Positions 52,290-61,561 of a DNA stretch of 64,000 bases are shown here, one piece after another. Numbering within the stretch: position 1 is the stretch's first letter; each line of letters begins with the position of its first letter. A program made the translations under genes and the position numbers. A model generated the notes under the pieces. It saw nothing but the letters and a program-made list of their open reading frames with translations, did no database searches and was not told where the DNA came from. This DNA comes from Sphingobium algorifonticola (GTDB taxonomy: Bacteria > Pseudomonadota > Alphaproteobacteria > Sphingomonadales > Sphingomonadaceae): contig NZ_RZUL01000002.1 in the NCBI RefSeq assembly GCF_004005485.1, forward strand, positions 744,001-808,000, in the 5' to 3' direction.

Positions 52290-52308
52290 TTGTCAAATAC
52301 TGACAACT
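52290..52308 (-). promoter_or_regulatory. Candidate operator of the 3-keto-glycoside operon (perfect dyad)
   Basis: On the minus strand AGTTGTCAGTATTTGACAA contains the perfect inverted repeat TTGTCA-GTATT-TGACAA (52290-52306). It is about 70 bases before the first gene of the operon. The same AGTTGTCA core occurs at 34832, 53249 and 55589. A dimeric regulator, most likely the GntR protein encoded nearby, is the expected binder. Confidence 0.55.
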
Positions 52309-52415
52309 CGGCCGACATTATATCGGTAAAACGCCCTCGATCCATATTCCTCTGACACCCAACTGTTCACACAAACTTTCCGTTGGGATTCCACCGGGCC
52401 GCGCAGTGCCCAAAG

Positions 52416-53213
52416 CTATTTCAAATCCAGCGACCGGGCAAGGTCGGACAGGGCGAACGCACCGCCTAGCAGCGGCCACTCGGATACGCCTGCGATTGGC
52501 GCGTTCGGGTTTTCGATGAGGTGTGCAAACTGTTCTGCGTCATCTTCGGGTTCATAGCCTAATCGTTGCCATGCCGTGCCGACCACTCTGGCGCGGCTGT
52601 TCCTGGAAAGGCCCCAGGCTGTCGAAAACCCGTCGATATTGCTACATAAGGCCGCCTTGAAAAGACGCACCGTATCGGCCGGACTGATCCAGGTCGCCAG
52701 TTCCCGCACATTGCTGGGCTGATGCCTGAAGCTGCAAATGCGCAACGCAACCGCGCCAAAGCCATATTGCTGAGATGCATAGCGAAGAATGATTTCAGTC
52801 GCCGCCTTGGTGACGCCATATGGGCTGTCGGGGTGATAGGCGGCATCATCCGTAAAAGGCGCATCGGCGGGCAGAAAGCCCACGACATGAATCGAACTGG
52901 CAAACAGGAACCGCCGTATACCGGCTTCTCCCGCTGCGACGATAAGGCGCCGGGATGCGCGCAGATTGTCGGCTTCGACAATGTCCCAGTCTCTTGAATT
53001 GGGATGTCCGGCCAGATGAATGATCGCATCGACATCCGCGCATAACGCTCCAAGCGCGTCCTCCGCGAGATTGCAGATGACGATTGACTCTGCAAAGGCA
53101 TGGTCATGGGGAGCAACGATGTCGGTCAGCCGCAGGTCGAAATCATCATGCAGTCCGGCGCTCAATGTCCGACCGATCCTGCCTGCCGCGCCAGTAATCA
53201 ACACGCGCATCAT
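52416..53213 (-). CDS. udh: NAD-dependent epimerase/dehydratase family protein, probable uronate dehydrogenase
   Basis: A 265-residue extended-SDR-like protein. It has the NAD loop VLITGAAGRIGRTL, HLAGHPNSRDWDIVEADNL, FASSIHVVGFLP with the catalytic Ser, and SPYGVTK with Tyr132 and Lys136. The short length and these segments match uronate dehydrogenase, which oxidises galacturonate or glucuronate to the aldarolactone. AAGGA lies 5 bases before ATG 53213. It is divergent from the GntR regulator. The SMP-30 lactonase and the enolase-family enzyme could process its product. Confidence 0.82.
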   Translation of the reverse strand: MMRVLITGAAGRIGRTLSAGLHDDFDLRLTDIVAPHDHAFAESIVICNLAEDALGALCADVDAIIHLAGHPNSRDWDIVEADNLRASRRLIVAAGEAGIRRFLFASSIHVVGFLPADAPFTDDAAYHPDSPYGVTKAATEIILRYASQQYGFGAVALRICSFRHQPSNVRELATWISPADTVRLFKAALCSNIDGFSTAWGLSRNSRARVVGTAWQRLGYEPEDDAEQFAHLIENPNAPIAGVSEWPLLGGAFALSDLARSLDLK

Positions 53214-53248
53214 CGATGTCCTTGGTTGTCGTTGATCGCCCGATCGAG

Positions 53249-53256
53249 AGTTGTCA
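53249..53256 (+). promoter_or_regulatory. Candidate regulon half-site, udh-gntR divergent promoter
   Basis: AGTTGTCA, an exact copy of the core found at 34832, 52301 and 55589, lies in the 92-base region between the uronate dehydrogenase and GntR genes. Here the second half of the dyad is not kept. Confidence 0.4.
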
Positions 53257-53305
53257 GGCAAGCGCCATTTACAGTACGCACGCCAGACGTTAACTGGGAA
53301 GAGAC

Positions 53306-54001
53306 ATGAATCAGACTGACGCCAGCTCGGTAAAACTCGGCGATCTCGTCTACGCCAAGATAGCGGGCCGTATCCGGTCGGGTGAATATGCCGTCGATAC
53401 CCGCATGCCGACCGAGAAAGAGTTTTCCGAAATGCTCGGCGTTTCCCGACCTGTCGTCCGGGAAGCACTTGCGCGGTTGCGCGATGCAGGTGTGGTTGTT
53501 TCCCGACGCGGATCGGGGACCTACGTCCAGCGCAAGCCGGAAGTCAGAGGCGAGGCACCTTTGACTTCCATTGCCGATATGCGGCGTTGCCTGGAGTTTC
53601 GCATCAGTTTCGAGGGCGAAGCGGCTTACCACGCCGCCTTGGGGGTTCCGGAGGATCGTCACGACCTGATTGCCGCGATCACCCGCCTGCAACGGGATTC
53701 CGAAGAATTGCGGATGGACACCGAGGATGACTTTGCCTTTCATCTTGCGGTCGCCAAGGCATCCGGCAACCGGTTTTTTGTCGGTACGCTTGAGAAGCTG
53801 AGGGAAAGCGTCATAACCGCGATGGGCATCACGCCCAGTTTCATGGCGGTGCGGACACCCGATCGGTTGGCGATGCTGCATGCCGAGCATGTTGCGGTCT
53901 ATGATGCCATCATGGCCAACGCACCGGATTCGGCGCGGGAGGCGATGCGGACGCATCTGAAAAATGCCATGCAGCGGGTCTTTGAAGGCGTTGCTGCCTA
54001 G
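53306..54001 (+). CDS. GntR family (FadR/FCD subgroup) transcriptional regulator
   Basis: A 231-residue regulator. The winged helix is at residues 15-75 (MPTEKEFSEMLGVSRPVVRE, then RRGSGTYVQ). The FCD all-helical effector domain has metal-binding residues in DDFAFHLAVA, HAEHVAVYDAI and HLKNAMQ. FCD regulators of this type respond to sugar acids such as hexuronates. It is divergent from udh and followed by a good intrinsic terminator, so it is transcribed alone. It is the natural candidate for binding the AGTTGTCA sites of the locus. Confidence 0.9.
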   Translation: MNQTDASSVKLGDLVYAKIAGRIRSGEYAVDTRMPTEKEFSEMLGVSRPVVREALARLRDAGVVVSRRGSGTYVQRKPEVRGEAPLTSIADMRRCLEFRISFEGEAAYHAALGVPEDRHDLIAAITRLQRDSEELRMDTEDDFAFHLAVAKASGNRFFVGTLEKLRESVITAMGITPSFMAVRTPDRLAMLHAEHVAVYDAIMANAPDSAREAMRTHLKNAMQRVFEGVAA

Positions 54002-54035
54002 CGCGTTGCGGTGATTGCCAACACCGGTGCGTATC

Positions 54036-54074
54036 TGACGTCGCTTTGAGGAATTAGTCTCAAGCGTCATTTTT
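54036..54074 (+). terminator. Intrinsic terminator after the GntR gene
   Basis: The left arm TGACG-TC-GCTTTGAG (54036-54050) pairs with CTCAAGCGTCA (54059-54069) with small bulges, around an 8-base loop. It is followed at once by TTTTT (54070-54074). It lies 35 bases after the GntR stop. Confidence 0.7.
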
Positions 54075-54283
54075 CCGTCCTTTGATTTGGTCGATACCCG
54101 TTCCATCACCACCAATACGCCTTTCCCGGCCGATCCAGCAGGGCCGCACAGAAATGATTTGATTTGTCGGTCATATCGCTTAATTTGTAATACCTAATGT
54201 TCGAAATGACAAGCTGGGGACACCATGACCGCACGCCGACCAACGGTGCCTGCGCAAGCCGCTAAGCGCATTCGGCAGGGCAG

Positions 54284-55591
54284 ATGCCGGTGACAGGCAA
54301 GGCAGGCAAATCCCCGAGCGAAAGCGGGTTGGCAGGCGCGACCGCGTTGCGCACCATTCCGCTTGGCGCATGGTGGGTCCTGGCATTGATGACGGTGGAT
54401 TATGCGCTCGGCATGATCGATCGAAATGCCGTGTCAGTGCTCAAGACAACGCTGAAGGGGGAGTTTGGCGTCGGAGATGCCGAATATTCCCTGCTGGTGA
54501 CAGCGTTCATGGTGCCTTATGCCATCTTCTACATCATCTGCGGCAGGATCGTCGATCGATGGGGCAGTCGTGGTCCGCTGACGGTCTTTGTCGTGATATG
54601 GTCGCTCGCTACCCTGGGGGCAGGCCTCTCCCGGAGCTTTTATGAACTTGTCGCGTGGAGAGCCGTGCTGGGTGCCGCGGAAGCGGGGCTGCTGCCCGCG
54701 ACGATTTTTGCCCTCGTCAACTGGTTCCCGCGGGACCGGCTCGCGACGGTCTATGCGATCAAAAATCCGCTCCAGACGATGGGAGCCATTATTTCTCCGC
54801 CCCTTATTGCCGGCCTGGCGATCGCTTATGGCTGGCGCGCAAGCTTTGTGGTGCCAGGCGTTGCGGGATTACTGTTTGCCATTTTGTGGTGGTTTGCCGA
54901 CCGGAACCCGCCGCAATATCGGTCCAGCGGCGCTGAACCTGCAAATACGCAACGCAAGGTGGGTTTCGTTGCGCTTCTGAAAAATCCGATGCTTTGGGGT
55001 GTGCTGCTCGCGCGCGTCATCAGTGATCCTGTGTGGTTCTTTTTCCAATATTGGCAGGCCGGCTATTTGCAGGAGCGCATGAACCTCTCCCTCGCTGACG
55101 TCGGCAAGCTGCTGTGGATACCGCCGCTTCTGTCGGTGATGCTGACTTTCGTGGTCGCTGCCATATCCGACCGCCTGATTGCCCGGGGCTGGACGCCCGC
55201 GCGCAGTCGAATACGGATCATGCAGGCGACGACGATCCTCGCCCCGCTGATTTTCGTGATTCCCTTTGTGAACAATGTGTGGATCGTCATCGGCCTGTTC
55301 GCGACCACCTATTTCATGGCATTCACCTGGCTGGCGATGTCGAATATTCTGATGGCGGACCTGTTCCCAAAAAATCAGGTTGGCTCTGCGGTCGGGATCA
55401 TAAGCTTCTTCGGCACGATCGGTGCGGCCGCGTTCAACGCGGGGGTCGGCGCATTCATCGAGGCATTCGGTTACGTGCCCGTGTTCGCCACCCTGGCCCT
55501 GCTCCACCCAACGGCCCTTGTCATCATGCAGCATTTTTATGGAAAGCGCCTTCTCGCATCAAATCCCTCGCAATTGCCTAATCAATATTGA
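54284..55591 (+). CDS. MFS transporter, hexuronate (ACS family)-like
   Basis: A 435-residue permease of the anion:cation symporter family. It has TVDYALGMIDRNAVSVL in helix 1, GRIVDRWGSRGPL in loop 2-3, and the ACS-type AEAGLLPATIFALVNWFPRD. Relatives import glucuronate, galacturonate and other sugar acids. Location between the uronate-type regulator and a TonB receptor supports a uronate or oligouronide substrate. TTGTAATAC at 54185-54193 and nearby AT-rich sequence may belong to its promoter. Confidence 0.85.
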   Translation: MPVTGKAGKSPSESGLAGATALRTIPLGAWWVLALMTVDYALGMIDRNAVSVLKTTLKGEFGVGDAEYSLLVTAFMVPYAIFYIICGRIVDRWGSRGPLTVFVVIWSLATLGAGLSRSFYELVAWRAVLGAAEAGLLPATIFALVNWFPRDRLATVYAIKNPLQTMGAIISPPLIAGLAIAYGWRASFVVPGVAGLLFAILWWFADRNPPQYRSSGAEPANTQRKVGFVALLKNPMLWGVLLARVISDPVWFFFQYWQAGYLQERMNLSLADVGKLLWIPPLLSVMLTFVVAAISDRLIARGWTPARSRIRIMQATTILAPLIFVIPFVNNVWIVIGLFATTYFMAFTWLAMSNILMADLFPKNQVGSAVGIISFFGTIGAAAFNAGVGAFIEAFGYVPVFATLALLHPTALVIMQHFYGKRLLASNPSQLPNQY

Positions 55592-55608
55592 CAACTATCA
55601 ACAGTTGT
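55578..55608. promoter_or_regulatory. Candidate operator ahead of the TonB receptor
   Basis: The minus strand of 55578-55596 reads AGTTGTCAATATTGATTAG and the plus strand of 55591-55608 is the dyad ACAACT-ATCAAC-AGTTGT. AATATTGACAACT (55584-55596) differs by one base from AATACTGACAACT at 52296-52308. It overlaps the MFS stop codon and ends 50 bases before the receptor start, so the receptor can have its own promoter. Confidence 0.5.
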
Positions 55609-55657
55609 AAGACAATAGCGGCGAGCTAGCTGAACTGGCCTGCGTTTAAGGGGATTG

Positions 55658-58519
55658 ATGATGCTGAAGGTGAGGGCGCGCCGACTTTGTACAGTGCTGA
55701 CTGCGGGGGTGGCGGTTCATGCCCTGATCATGCCTGCACTGGCTTCGGCGCAACAAAGTGCCGAGAGCCAGGCAATCCAGCCGGACCCGGCCGCGGGGTC
55801 AGATGCCGCGCAGACAGAAGGCGATTCGTCCCAAGACATTGTTATTACGGGTACCAGGCGCAGTCTGGAAGATGCACTTGCGACAAAGCGCGCCTCGTCC
55901 ATCATCGTCGACTCGATCTCTTCCGAAGGCATAGGCAAGTTGCCTGACCTTAATCTGGCGGAGTCGCTTCAGCGTGTGCCAGGCGTTCAGATCAACCGAA
56001 GCGCGAACCGTCGTCAGGGTACGGTATCCATTCGCGGTTTGCCCGGCGACTTTGCGCAGACGCTGATCAATGGCCAGTATCTTGCCAGCCCCGATGTCTC
56101 CAATTTTTCTTATGGTACAGTCCGGTCCGAAGTCTTCAGCGGCATTGACGTTATCAAGGCGCAAGGCGCCGACCAATTGACCGGCGGGCTGAGCGGGTTG
56201 ATCAATCTCCGTACCGGTAGCGCCATGGACGCGAAACAGGGCCTCGCCGTCAGCGTGGATGGCACTTATGAGGAACTCACGCAGAAAATAGCCCCGGGCG
56301 GTGCGGTAACGGCAGCGTATCAGATTGTGCCTGACGTCTTGGCCATTCGTGGTGCGTTCGGCTATAAGTCGAGCAACTTTCGTATCGATAATTTCCAAGT
56401 GAATACCTACGATCGTATCGCGGGCGCGACGACACCGACCGACAATACGGATGATATTCTGCGCCCCCGTGAAGTGCGGTTGCCCAATCAGCGGATCAAA
56501 AGCGATTCCCTGTCGGGTTCGTTCGGGCTGGAATGGCGGCCAAGCGACAGCCTCACGGCCGAGATTCTTGGTTTCTACAATGATTTCCGTTCCGATGCGG
56601 ACCAGAACGAGTTTCTCGTTTCTGTCCAAAGCACTTCCACCGTCACGGCGCTGGGCAGCCCGGTACAGAGCGGGGATTTCGGCAGCACGATTTCCGCGCT
56701 GCGGATCGTCAATCCGCAAATCAATGTCGATACACGGCTGCTCACCGAAAAGTTTCGGACAGGTGCCATCACCGGCAGGCTCGCATGGACCAATGACGAC
56801 TGGACCGTCACCGGTACCGGCCATTACACGAAGGCGACCCGCGATGTCCTTACGCAGGGTTACCAGTCCATTCAACGCGCCGTGGCAGGTGGCAACGGGT
56901 ACAGCGTCGATATCGACACCGGGTCAGGTAAGCTCCAGGATGCCATTTTTAAGCTGACGCCGGGAGCCGGACAGCTCGTCGATCTTCAACAGAGATTTGG
57001 CGCGCCCATCGCGCCGACATATCGCGAAGTTCAGGCGACGGGTCGACCAGGCGCATCCTTCCTGGGCGGTTTTCGCAATCAGGATGAAAGCGAAGATGAG
57101 CTGAGCATTTCTCTGGATATCGCGAAGGCGTTTCAGTCGGGGCCGCTCAGCGCCATCCGGGTCGGCGCGGTCTATCGCGACAAGTCCCAGGATCAATCGC
57201 AATCGATCGCCGGCCTGTTTGGCGCCAATCTCGCATCCCTCTCGAACAGTTTCTATGGCTATTCGATCTTTGGCGGCGGTGCCAGCTATCTGAACGGAAA
57301 GGCCGATGGCATCGACCTTTCTGGATATGGGCAGCTTGATGTGCGCGCAATCACCGCGGCGATCACGCCGGTGTCGGGTGTGCCCGCAGGCAACGCCTAT
57401 TTCATTGGGCCGGAAGGGCTGGTCAACTTCTTCGATTCCACCGCACTGTCGCTGATCTATACCAATTCGCAAAAGATATACGGCGGCTACGCCATGCTGG
57501 ATATCGATCAGGACCTCAGCGACACGATCAAGGTGCGTGGCAATCTGGGGGTGCGTTATGAAAGGTCTGAGCGCGCCACCCAGGCGCAACGTCAACCCCA
57601 GGTGCTTTCGCTCGAATATGAGAATCTGTTGCCGTCCGCCAACCTGATATTCGAGTTCGGCCGTTCGCTGGTATTGCGCACGTCCTACACAGAGACGCTC
57701 CGCAGGCCGCAAGTTGACTCTTTTGCAGTGCTGCGCTCCGTCGCGGTCGATGGCACTGGCCAGATCGTGACGGTCGGCCTTGGCGCTGCCGATCTGAAGC
57801 CCTTCACATCCGAAAATCTCGACATCTCGCTGGAATGGTACAACCGTAACGGCAGCAGCATTTCGCTCATGGGCTTTCGAAAGAAGATCACGGATTATGC
57901 AGGGACCACCCGGATTTGCCCGTCCGATGGCGGAGGGTTCGGCTTTGGCGCTTTGACCGACGCCAGCGGGGTCTGCCGCACGGTTAATGCATCCCCGGCG
58001 CAGGGTAGTTTTCCTGCGGTGTTGCAGGGGGCCGCGGTAAACATCAACGTCACGGCCAATCAGGATGCTTTCGTCCTCTCCGGTTTCGAAGTGAGCGTTC
58101 AGCAGAACCTCGATTTTCTGCCCGCGCCGTGGAACGGCTTCGGCGGCCAGGTCAACTATACGAATGTCGATTTCGAGACCAAGGGCACATTCCGCCTCGG
58201 CGAAATATCCAAGCATACCGTCAACGCCATCGTCTATTATGAAGTCGAGCGATTTGGGCTTCGTGCCGCCTACAACTATCGCAGCGGATATTTTCTCGCG
58301 AGCGCAGGTACACAGACGGGTGCCGACCGGAGCGTCAAGTCCCGGGCGCAAATCGATCTTTCCGGTTCGCTGAACATTACCGACCGGCTGTCGCTGACTG
58401 CGGACGCATTCAACATAACCAATGCGCAACTGATCGAGTTCGAGGGCGCATCAAATCGGATACGCAATTATTTCGAGTATGGGCGGACTTATTCCGTGGG
58501 TGTGCGATACCGTTTCTGA
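55658..58519 (+). CDS. TonB-dependent receptor, large carbohydrate-type
   Basis: A 953-residue outer-membrane receptor. A signal peptide ends near ASAQ, the TonB box is DIVITGTRRSLEDAL, and the plug has IIVDSISSEGIGKLPDLNLA, LQRVPGVQINR and RGLPGDFAQTLINGQ. The KLPDxNxAE and TLINGR-like signatures mark the large sphingomonad/Xanthomonas-type receptors for oligosaccharides. The barrel ends in VGVRYRF. AGGGG lies 5 bases before ATG 55658. It lies directly after the hexuronate-type MFS gene, behind a candidate operator. Confidence 0.92.
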   Translation: MMLKVRARRLCTVLTAGVAVHALIMPALASAQQSAESQAIQPDPAAGSDAAQTEGDSSQDIVITGTRRSLEDALATKRASSIIVDSISSEGIGKLPDLNLAESLQRVPGVQINRSANRRQGTVSIRGLPGDFAQTLINGQYLASPDVSNFSYGTVRSEVFSGIDVIKAQGADQLTGGLSGLINLRTGSAMDAKQGLAVSVDGTYEELTQKIAPGGAVTAAYQIVPDVLAIRGAFGYKSSNFRIDNFQVNTYDRIAGATTPTDNTDDILRPREVRLPNQRIKSDSLSGSFGLEWRPSDSLTAEILGFYNDFRSDADQNEFLVSVQSTSTVTALGSPVQSGDFGSTISALRIVNPQINVDTRLLTEKFRTGAITGRLAWTNDDWTVTGTGHYTKATRDVLTQGYQSIQRAVAGGNGYSVDIDTGSGKLQDAIFKLTPGAGQLVDLQQRFGAPIAPTYREVQATGRPGASFLGGFRNQDESEDELSISLDIAKAFQSGPLSAIRVGAVYRDKSQDQSQSIAGLFGANLASLSNSFYGYSIFGGGASYLNGKADGIDLSGYGQLDVRAITAAITPVSGVPAGNAYFIGPEGLVNFFDSTALSLIYTNSQKIYGGYAMLDIDQDLSDTIKVRGNLGVRYERSERATQAQRQPQVLSLEYENLLPSANLIFEFGRSLVLRTSYTETLRRPQVDSFAVLRSVAVDGTGQIVTVGLGAADLKPFTSENLDISLEWYNRNGSSISLMGFRKKITDYAGTTRICPSDGGGFGFGALTDASGVCRTVNASPAQGSFPAVLQGAAVNINVTANQDAFVLSGFEVSVQQNLDFLPAPWNGFGGQVNYTNVDFETKGTFRLGEISKHTVNAIVYYEVERFGLRAAYNYRSGYFLASAGTQTGADRSVKSRAQIDLSGSLNITDRLSLTADAFNITNAQLIEFEGASNRIRNYFEYGRTYSVGVRYRF

Positions 58520-58538
58520 ACAATACCATATTCGCTTG

Positions 58539-58557
58539 CGCGGCGGGCCTAGCCGCG
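58539..58557 (+). terminator. Possible hairpin terminator after the TonB receptor
   Basis: CGCGGC (58539-58544) pairs with GCCGCG (58552-58557). An outer TTCGC/GCGAA pair (58531-58535 and 58561-58565) extends the fold. No T tract follows, so termination may need other factors. Confidence 0.4.
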
Positions 58558-58768
58558 TCTGCGAAGGGATGATGTCAGTGCGCGCTGCCTCCGGCCATGT
58601 CCGCTGGACGGAAATGTTCTGTCGGACAGGATATGCGCGACTTTCGCGACAGCGTACATCGACTATATGGGGCTTCGGTACGAGAGCAGCATCGCGATAT
58701 CGCGCGAAGTGGGCGCCCTGATTTGCAAGTTGAATGCTGTCTGCCCGCAGACTATTCTCGAAGCGAGA

Positions 58769-59572
58769 ATGGCAGACAGTTCCAAATCCCCTATCAGCAG
58801 TTGGAGTGCCGAAGAACCGCTTGCGACGAGCAATGCAGCGCCAAAGCGTCGCAGAAAATATACCAGCGCCATCATGACAGAGCGACGCCAGCGGATCATC
58901 GATTGCGCGCATCGCATTTTGGGTGAAGGCGGCACGCAGGCGCTGACGATTGACCGCCTCAGCCGGGAAGCGGAAGTCGCCCCCAGAACCCTTTATCGCC
59001 TGTTCGAGGACAAGGAAGGCGTGATTCTGGCGACCGTTTCGGACCGGTTGCGTGAAGTCCGCGCGTCCATTGCCCGCCGCCAACGCGACTATACCATCGA
59101 TGTCGTCTTTGACGAGCTAGACTGGATGGTATCGGAAATGCATCGGGACGCTGAATATGCACGCGTCGTGATCGGCTTCTATTTCTCGATGGAGCCGCGT
59201 GTGGATGCGATCCGCGAATTACGGTCCGTCGCTTACAACCGCTTTCGCAACTGGATGGACCGGGAAATCCGGCAGGGCCACACCCGCGACGATCTCGATC
59301 TGGAACGTATCGCGCAGGAGTTCGTGGCGACAGAGTTCCTAGTCTATCATCGCTGGGCCGTGGGCGCTGTCGATGGCGATCAGTGCCGTGTCGAATTGCA
59401 CGCCAACTTCCTCAAAACAGCGGCGCTTGTTCTTACAGACCCTGTTCGCAGCACGTATCTCACAATGCTGGCCGACAAGCAGGCCTTACTTGGTACAAGT
59501 GCGATCGGGGCGCAGGCATCGACCAATCGCGCCGAACGTGATGCAGGCGATCAGTTCATCGGCAAGGCATAA
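58769..59572 (+). CDS. TetR/AcrR family transcriptional regulator
   Basis: A 267-residue regulator. The helix-turn-helix lies at about residues 35-80 (RQRIIDCAHRILGEGGTQAL, then LSREAEVAPRTLYRLFEDKE) and the rest is the helical ligand domain. The start at 58769 is chosen because upstream sequence is low in coding character; Met 58874 directly before the HTH is an alternative. The 3' end overlaps the convergent PQQ dehydrogenase gene by 22 bases. It may regulate the receptor upstream or the dehydrogenase operon. Confidence 0.85.
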   Translation: MADSSKSPISSWSAEEPLATSNAAPKRRRKYTSAIMTERRQRIIDCAHRILGEGGTQALTIDRLSREAEVAPRTLYRLFEDKEGVILATVSDRLREVRASIARRQRDYTIDVVFDELDWMVSEMHRDAEYARVVIGFYFSMEPRVDAIRELRSVAYNRFRNWMDREIRQGHTRDDLDLERIAQEFVATEFLVYHRWAVGAVDGDQCRVELHANFLKTAALVLTDPVRSTYLTMLADKQALLGTSAIGAQASTNRAERDAGDQFIGKA

Positions 59573-61560
59573 GCGATAATCTGGTCCGACCGTTTGGTCT
59601 GGAACCACATATGCTGGCCCGAGGCAATGACCACAAATTGCCGTCCGCCCGCCATATAGCTCATCGGCGTGGTCTGGCTGCCGCCGGGCAGACTGTCGCG
59701 CCAAAGTTCCTTGCCAGAGGCCATGTCGATTGCCCGCAGATAGCCGTCCATCGTCGCCGCGATAAAGAGGACGCCGCCTTTGGTTGCGATCGGCCCGCCG
59801 ATATTGGGCGTACCCAGGGTGAGATCAAAAGGCAGAGGAATTGCGACCTTGTCGTTGATGGTGCCCAGCGGAACGTCCCATAATGTCCGCCCGGTGCGCA
59901 GATCGATCGCTGTCAGCCCACCCCAGGGCGGTTTGGTGCAAGGTGCACCCAGCGGCGAAAGCAGCCATTCGCGCTTCACTTCATAAGGTGTGCCAGCCAT
60001 CGGCGACACATCCTCGGTCGCAGACAGCTTGACTGTCCCACCTGCGCCTGGTGCCCGCTTGCGCAGACGGATGACCGAGGCAATACGGCTGGAGTTGATA
60101 TAGTAAATCTGGCGAACCGGATCGATCGCCCCGGCGCCCCAGTTCGCCCCACCCGAAGCGGCAGGATAGGTGATTGTCCCGCGAGCGGTAATCGGCGTGA
60201 ACAAGCCTTCGCTGCGATAGCGCGCGATCAGATCGCGACATTTGCCGCGGTCCCATGGGGTAAAGCCCCATGCCTCGTCCGGTTTTACCGATTGCGGCAC
60301 AATCGGCTTGGGCAGGCGCGGGCGCGGCTGCGTCGGTGACAGCCATTCGCCGGGCATTGCGCCTTGCGGAACCGGCACTTCGTCTATCGGAAACAGTGGC
60401 GCGCCGGTCCTGCGATCGAGAACAAACACATAGCCTTGCTTGGTCGGCTGGACGAGCGCGGGGATCGTCTGGCCGTTGCGTTGAATGTCGATCAGCGTGG
60501 GTTGCGCAGGTGTATCATAATCCCAGATGTCGTGATGGATCAGTTGCCGCGCCCACACCAGCGCGCCCGTCCGCGCGTCCAGCGCGACGACGCTGTTCGC
60601 ATGGCGGTTGTCACCAGGGCGCAGGCCGCCGTAATAATCCGGCGATGCGCTGGATGTGGGCAGGAACACCAGCCCGCGCTGCGTATCGGCGGAAATGACC
60701 GACCAGACATTGGCGGCCCCCGTTCTCGATCGGCTGTCCCCCATCCAGTCGCGATCGCTGCCGCCGGTCTGTGGTATCGGGTCGAACGTCCACAGCGCCT
60801 TGCCGCTCCGTACGTCATAGGCGCGGATGATGCCGCGCGGGGCATTGGCGCGCACATTGTCCAGCACCGAGGTGCCGATGACAATGCTCCCCGCTGCAAT
60901 CGCGGCCGGAGCAGCCAACTTCACTTCACCGGGATGATGGAGCTTGCCCGGGTCTATCCGCACCGTGCCCTTGTCGCCAAACCCGTCGCAAAGCCTCCCG
61001 CTGCGGGCATCAAGCGCGATCAGCCGCATGTCTACCGTGGCAAGAATGATGCGCTGTGCGCAGGGTGTTTCCGGTGGCGCGTCTGGGGCGGTCCATTGCG
61101 ATATGCCGCGGCAGATATATTGATCCGGCAGTTTGAAACGCGGATCGATCTTCGGATCGAATGTCCATTTCTCGCGCCCCGTCGCTGGATCGAGCGCGAT
61201 CACCCGCGAAAAGGGGGTGCAGGTCACGAGCGATCCGGCCGCAAGGATCGGCGTCGTTTCGCTGGTGCTGTTCGCCAGCATCGCCTCTGGACGGCGCGAA
61301 AGCTCTCCGGTCGAATAGCGCCAAGCGACTTTCAGATGCCCGACATTGCCCGGCACGATCTGGGCCGCAGCTGTATAGCGCGTGCCCTCTGCGGTTGCGC
61401 CCCATTGGTCCCACGGTGTCTGCGCTGGCAGGCGGGTTGGGATGAACAGCGGTGGCAAGGGGGGATGTGCCATGCGCCACCAGATCGCCGCACCACCGCA
61501 AGCGACCGCCAGTAAAAGGCCAAGACCGACCCAGCGGCGCTTGCGTACCCCCTGCGCCAT
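59551..61560 (-). CDS. PQQ-dependent dehydrogenase, membrane-anchored
   Basis: A 669-residue quinoprotein with one N-terminal membrane anchor (RKRRWVGLGLLLAVACGGAA) and an eight-bladed propeller in the periplasm. Propeller motifs include VIALDPATGREKWTFDP, VVALDARTGALVWARQ, GANWGAGAIDP and AIDLRTGRTLWDV. It resembles glucose/quinate dehydrogenases but has one anchor rather than five helices. No CxxCH heme motif is seen, so electrons probably go to quinone or a separate cytochrome. It follows the lipoyl-domain gene by 1 base in one operon. The alcohol or polyol substrate is unknown. Confidence 0.86.
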   Translation of the reverse strand: MAQGVRKRRWVGLGLLLAVACGGAAIWWRMAHPPLPPLFIPTRLPAQTPWDQWGATAEGTRYTAAAQIVPGNVGHLKVAWRYSTGELSRRPEAMLANSTSETTPILAAGSLVTCTPFSRVIALDPATGREKWTFDPKIDPRFKLPDQYICRGISQWTAPDAPPETPCAQRIILATVDMRLIALDARSGRLCDGFGDKGTVRIDPGKLHHPGEVKLAAPAAIAAGSIVIGTSVLDNVRANAPRGIIRAYDVRSGKALWTFDPIPQTGGSDRDWMGDSRSRTGAANVWSVISADTQRGLVFLPTSSASPDYYGGLRPGDNRHANSVVALDARTGALVWARQLIHHDIWDYDTPAQPTLIDIQRNGQTIPALVQPTKQGYVFVLDRRTGAPLFPIDEVPVPQGAMPGEWLSPTQPRPRLPKPIVPQSVKPDEAWGFTPWDRGKCRDLIARYRSEGLFTPITARGTITYPAASGGANWGAGAIDPVRQIYYINSSRIASVIRLRKRAPGAGGTVKLSATEDVSPMAGTPYEVKREWLLSPLGAPCTKPPWGGLTAIDLRTGRTLWDVPLGTINDKVAIPLPFDLTLGTPNIGGPIATKGGVLFIAATMDGYLRAIDMASGKELWRDSLPGGSQTTPMSYMAGGRQFVVIASGQHMWFQTKRSDQIIAYALPMN

Positions 61561-61561
61561 A

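Noticed and set aside
54185-54193. TTGTAATAC before the hexuronate-type MFS gene as a further copy of the AGTTGTCA regulon site
   Set aside because: It shares only a few bases with the core and lacks AGTTG; it may be a promoter element, so it was not counted as a site.
56924-58429. A 501-codon open frame on the minus strand
   Set aside because: Antisense shadow of the large TonB receptor, whose plug and barrel motifs are clear on the plus strand.
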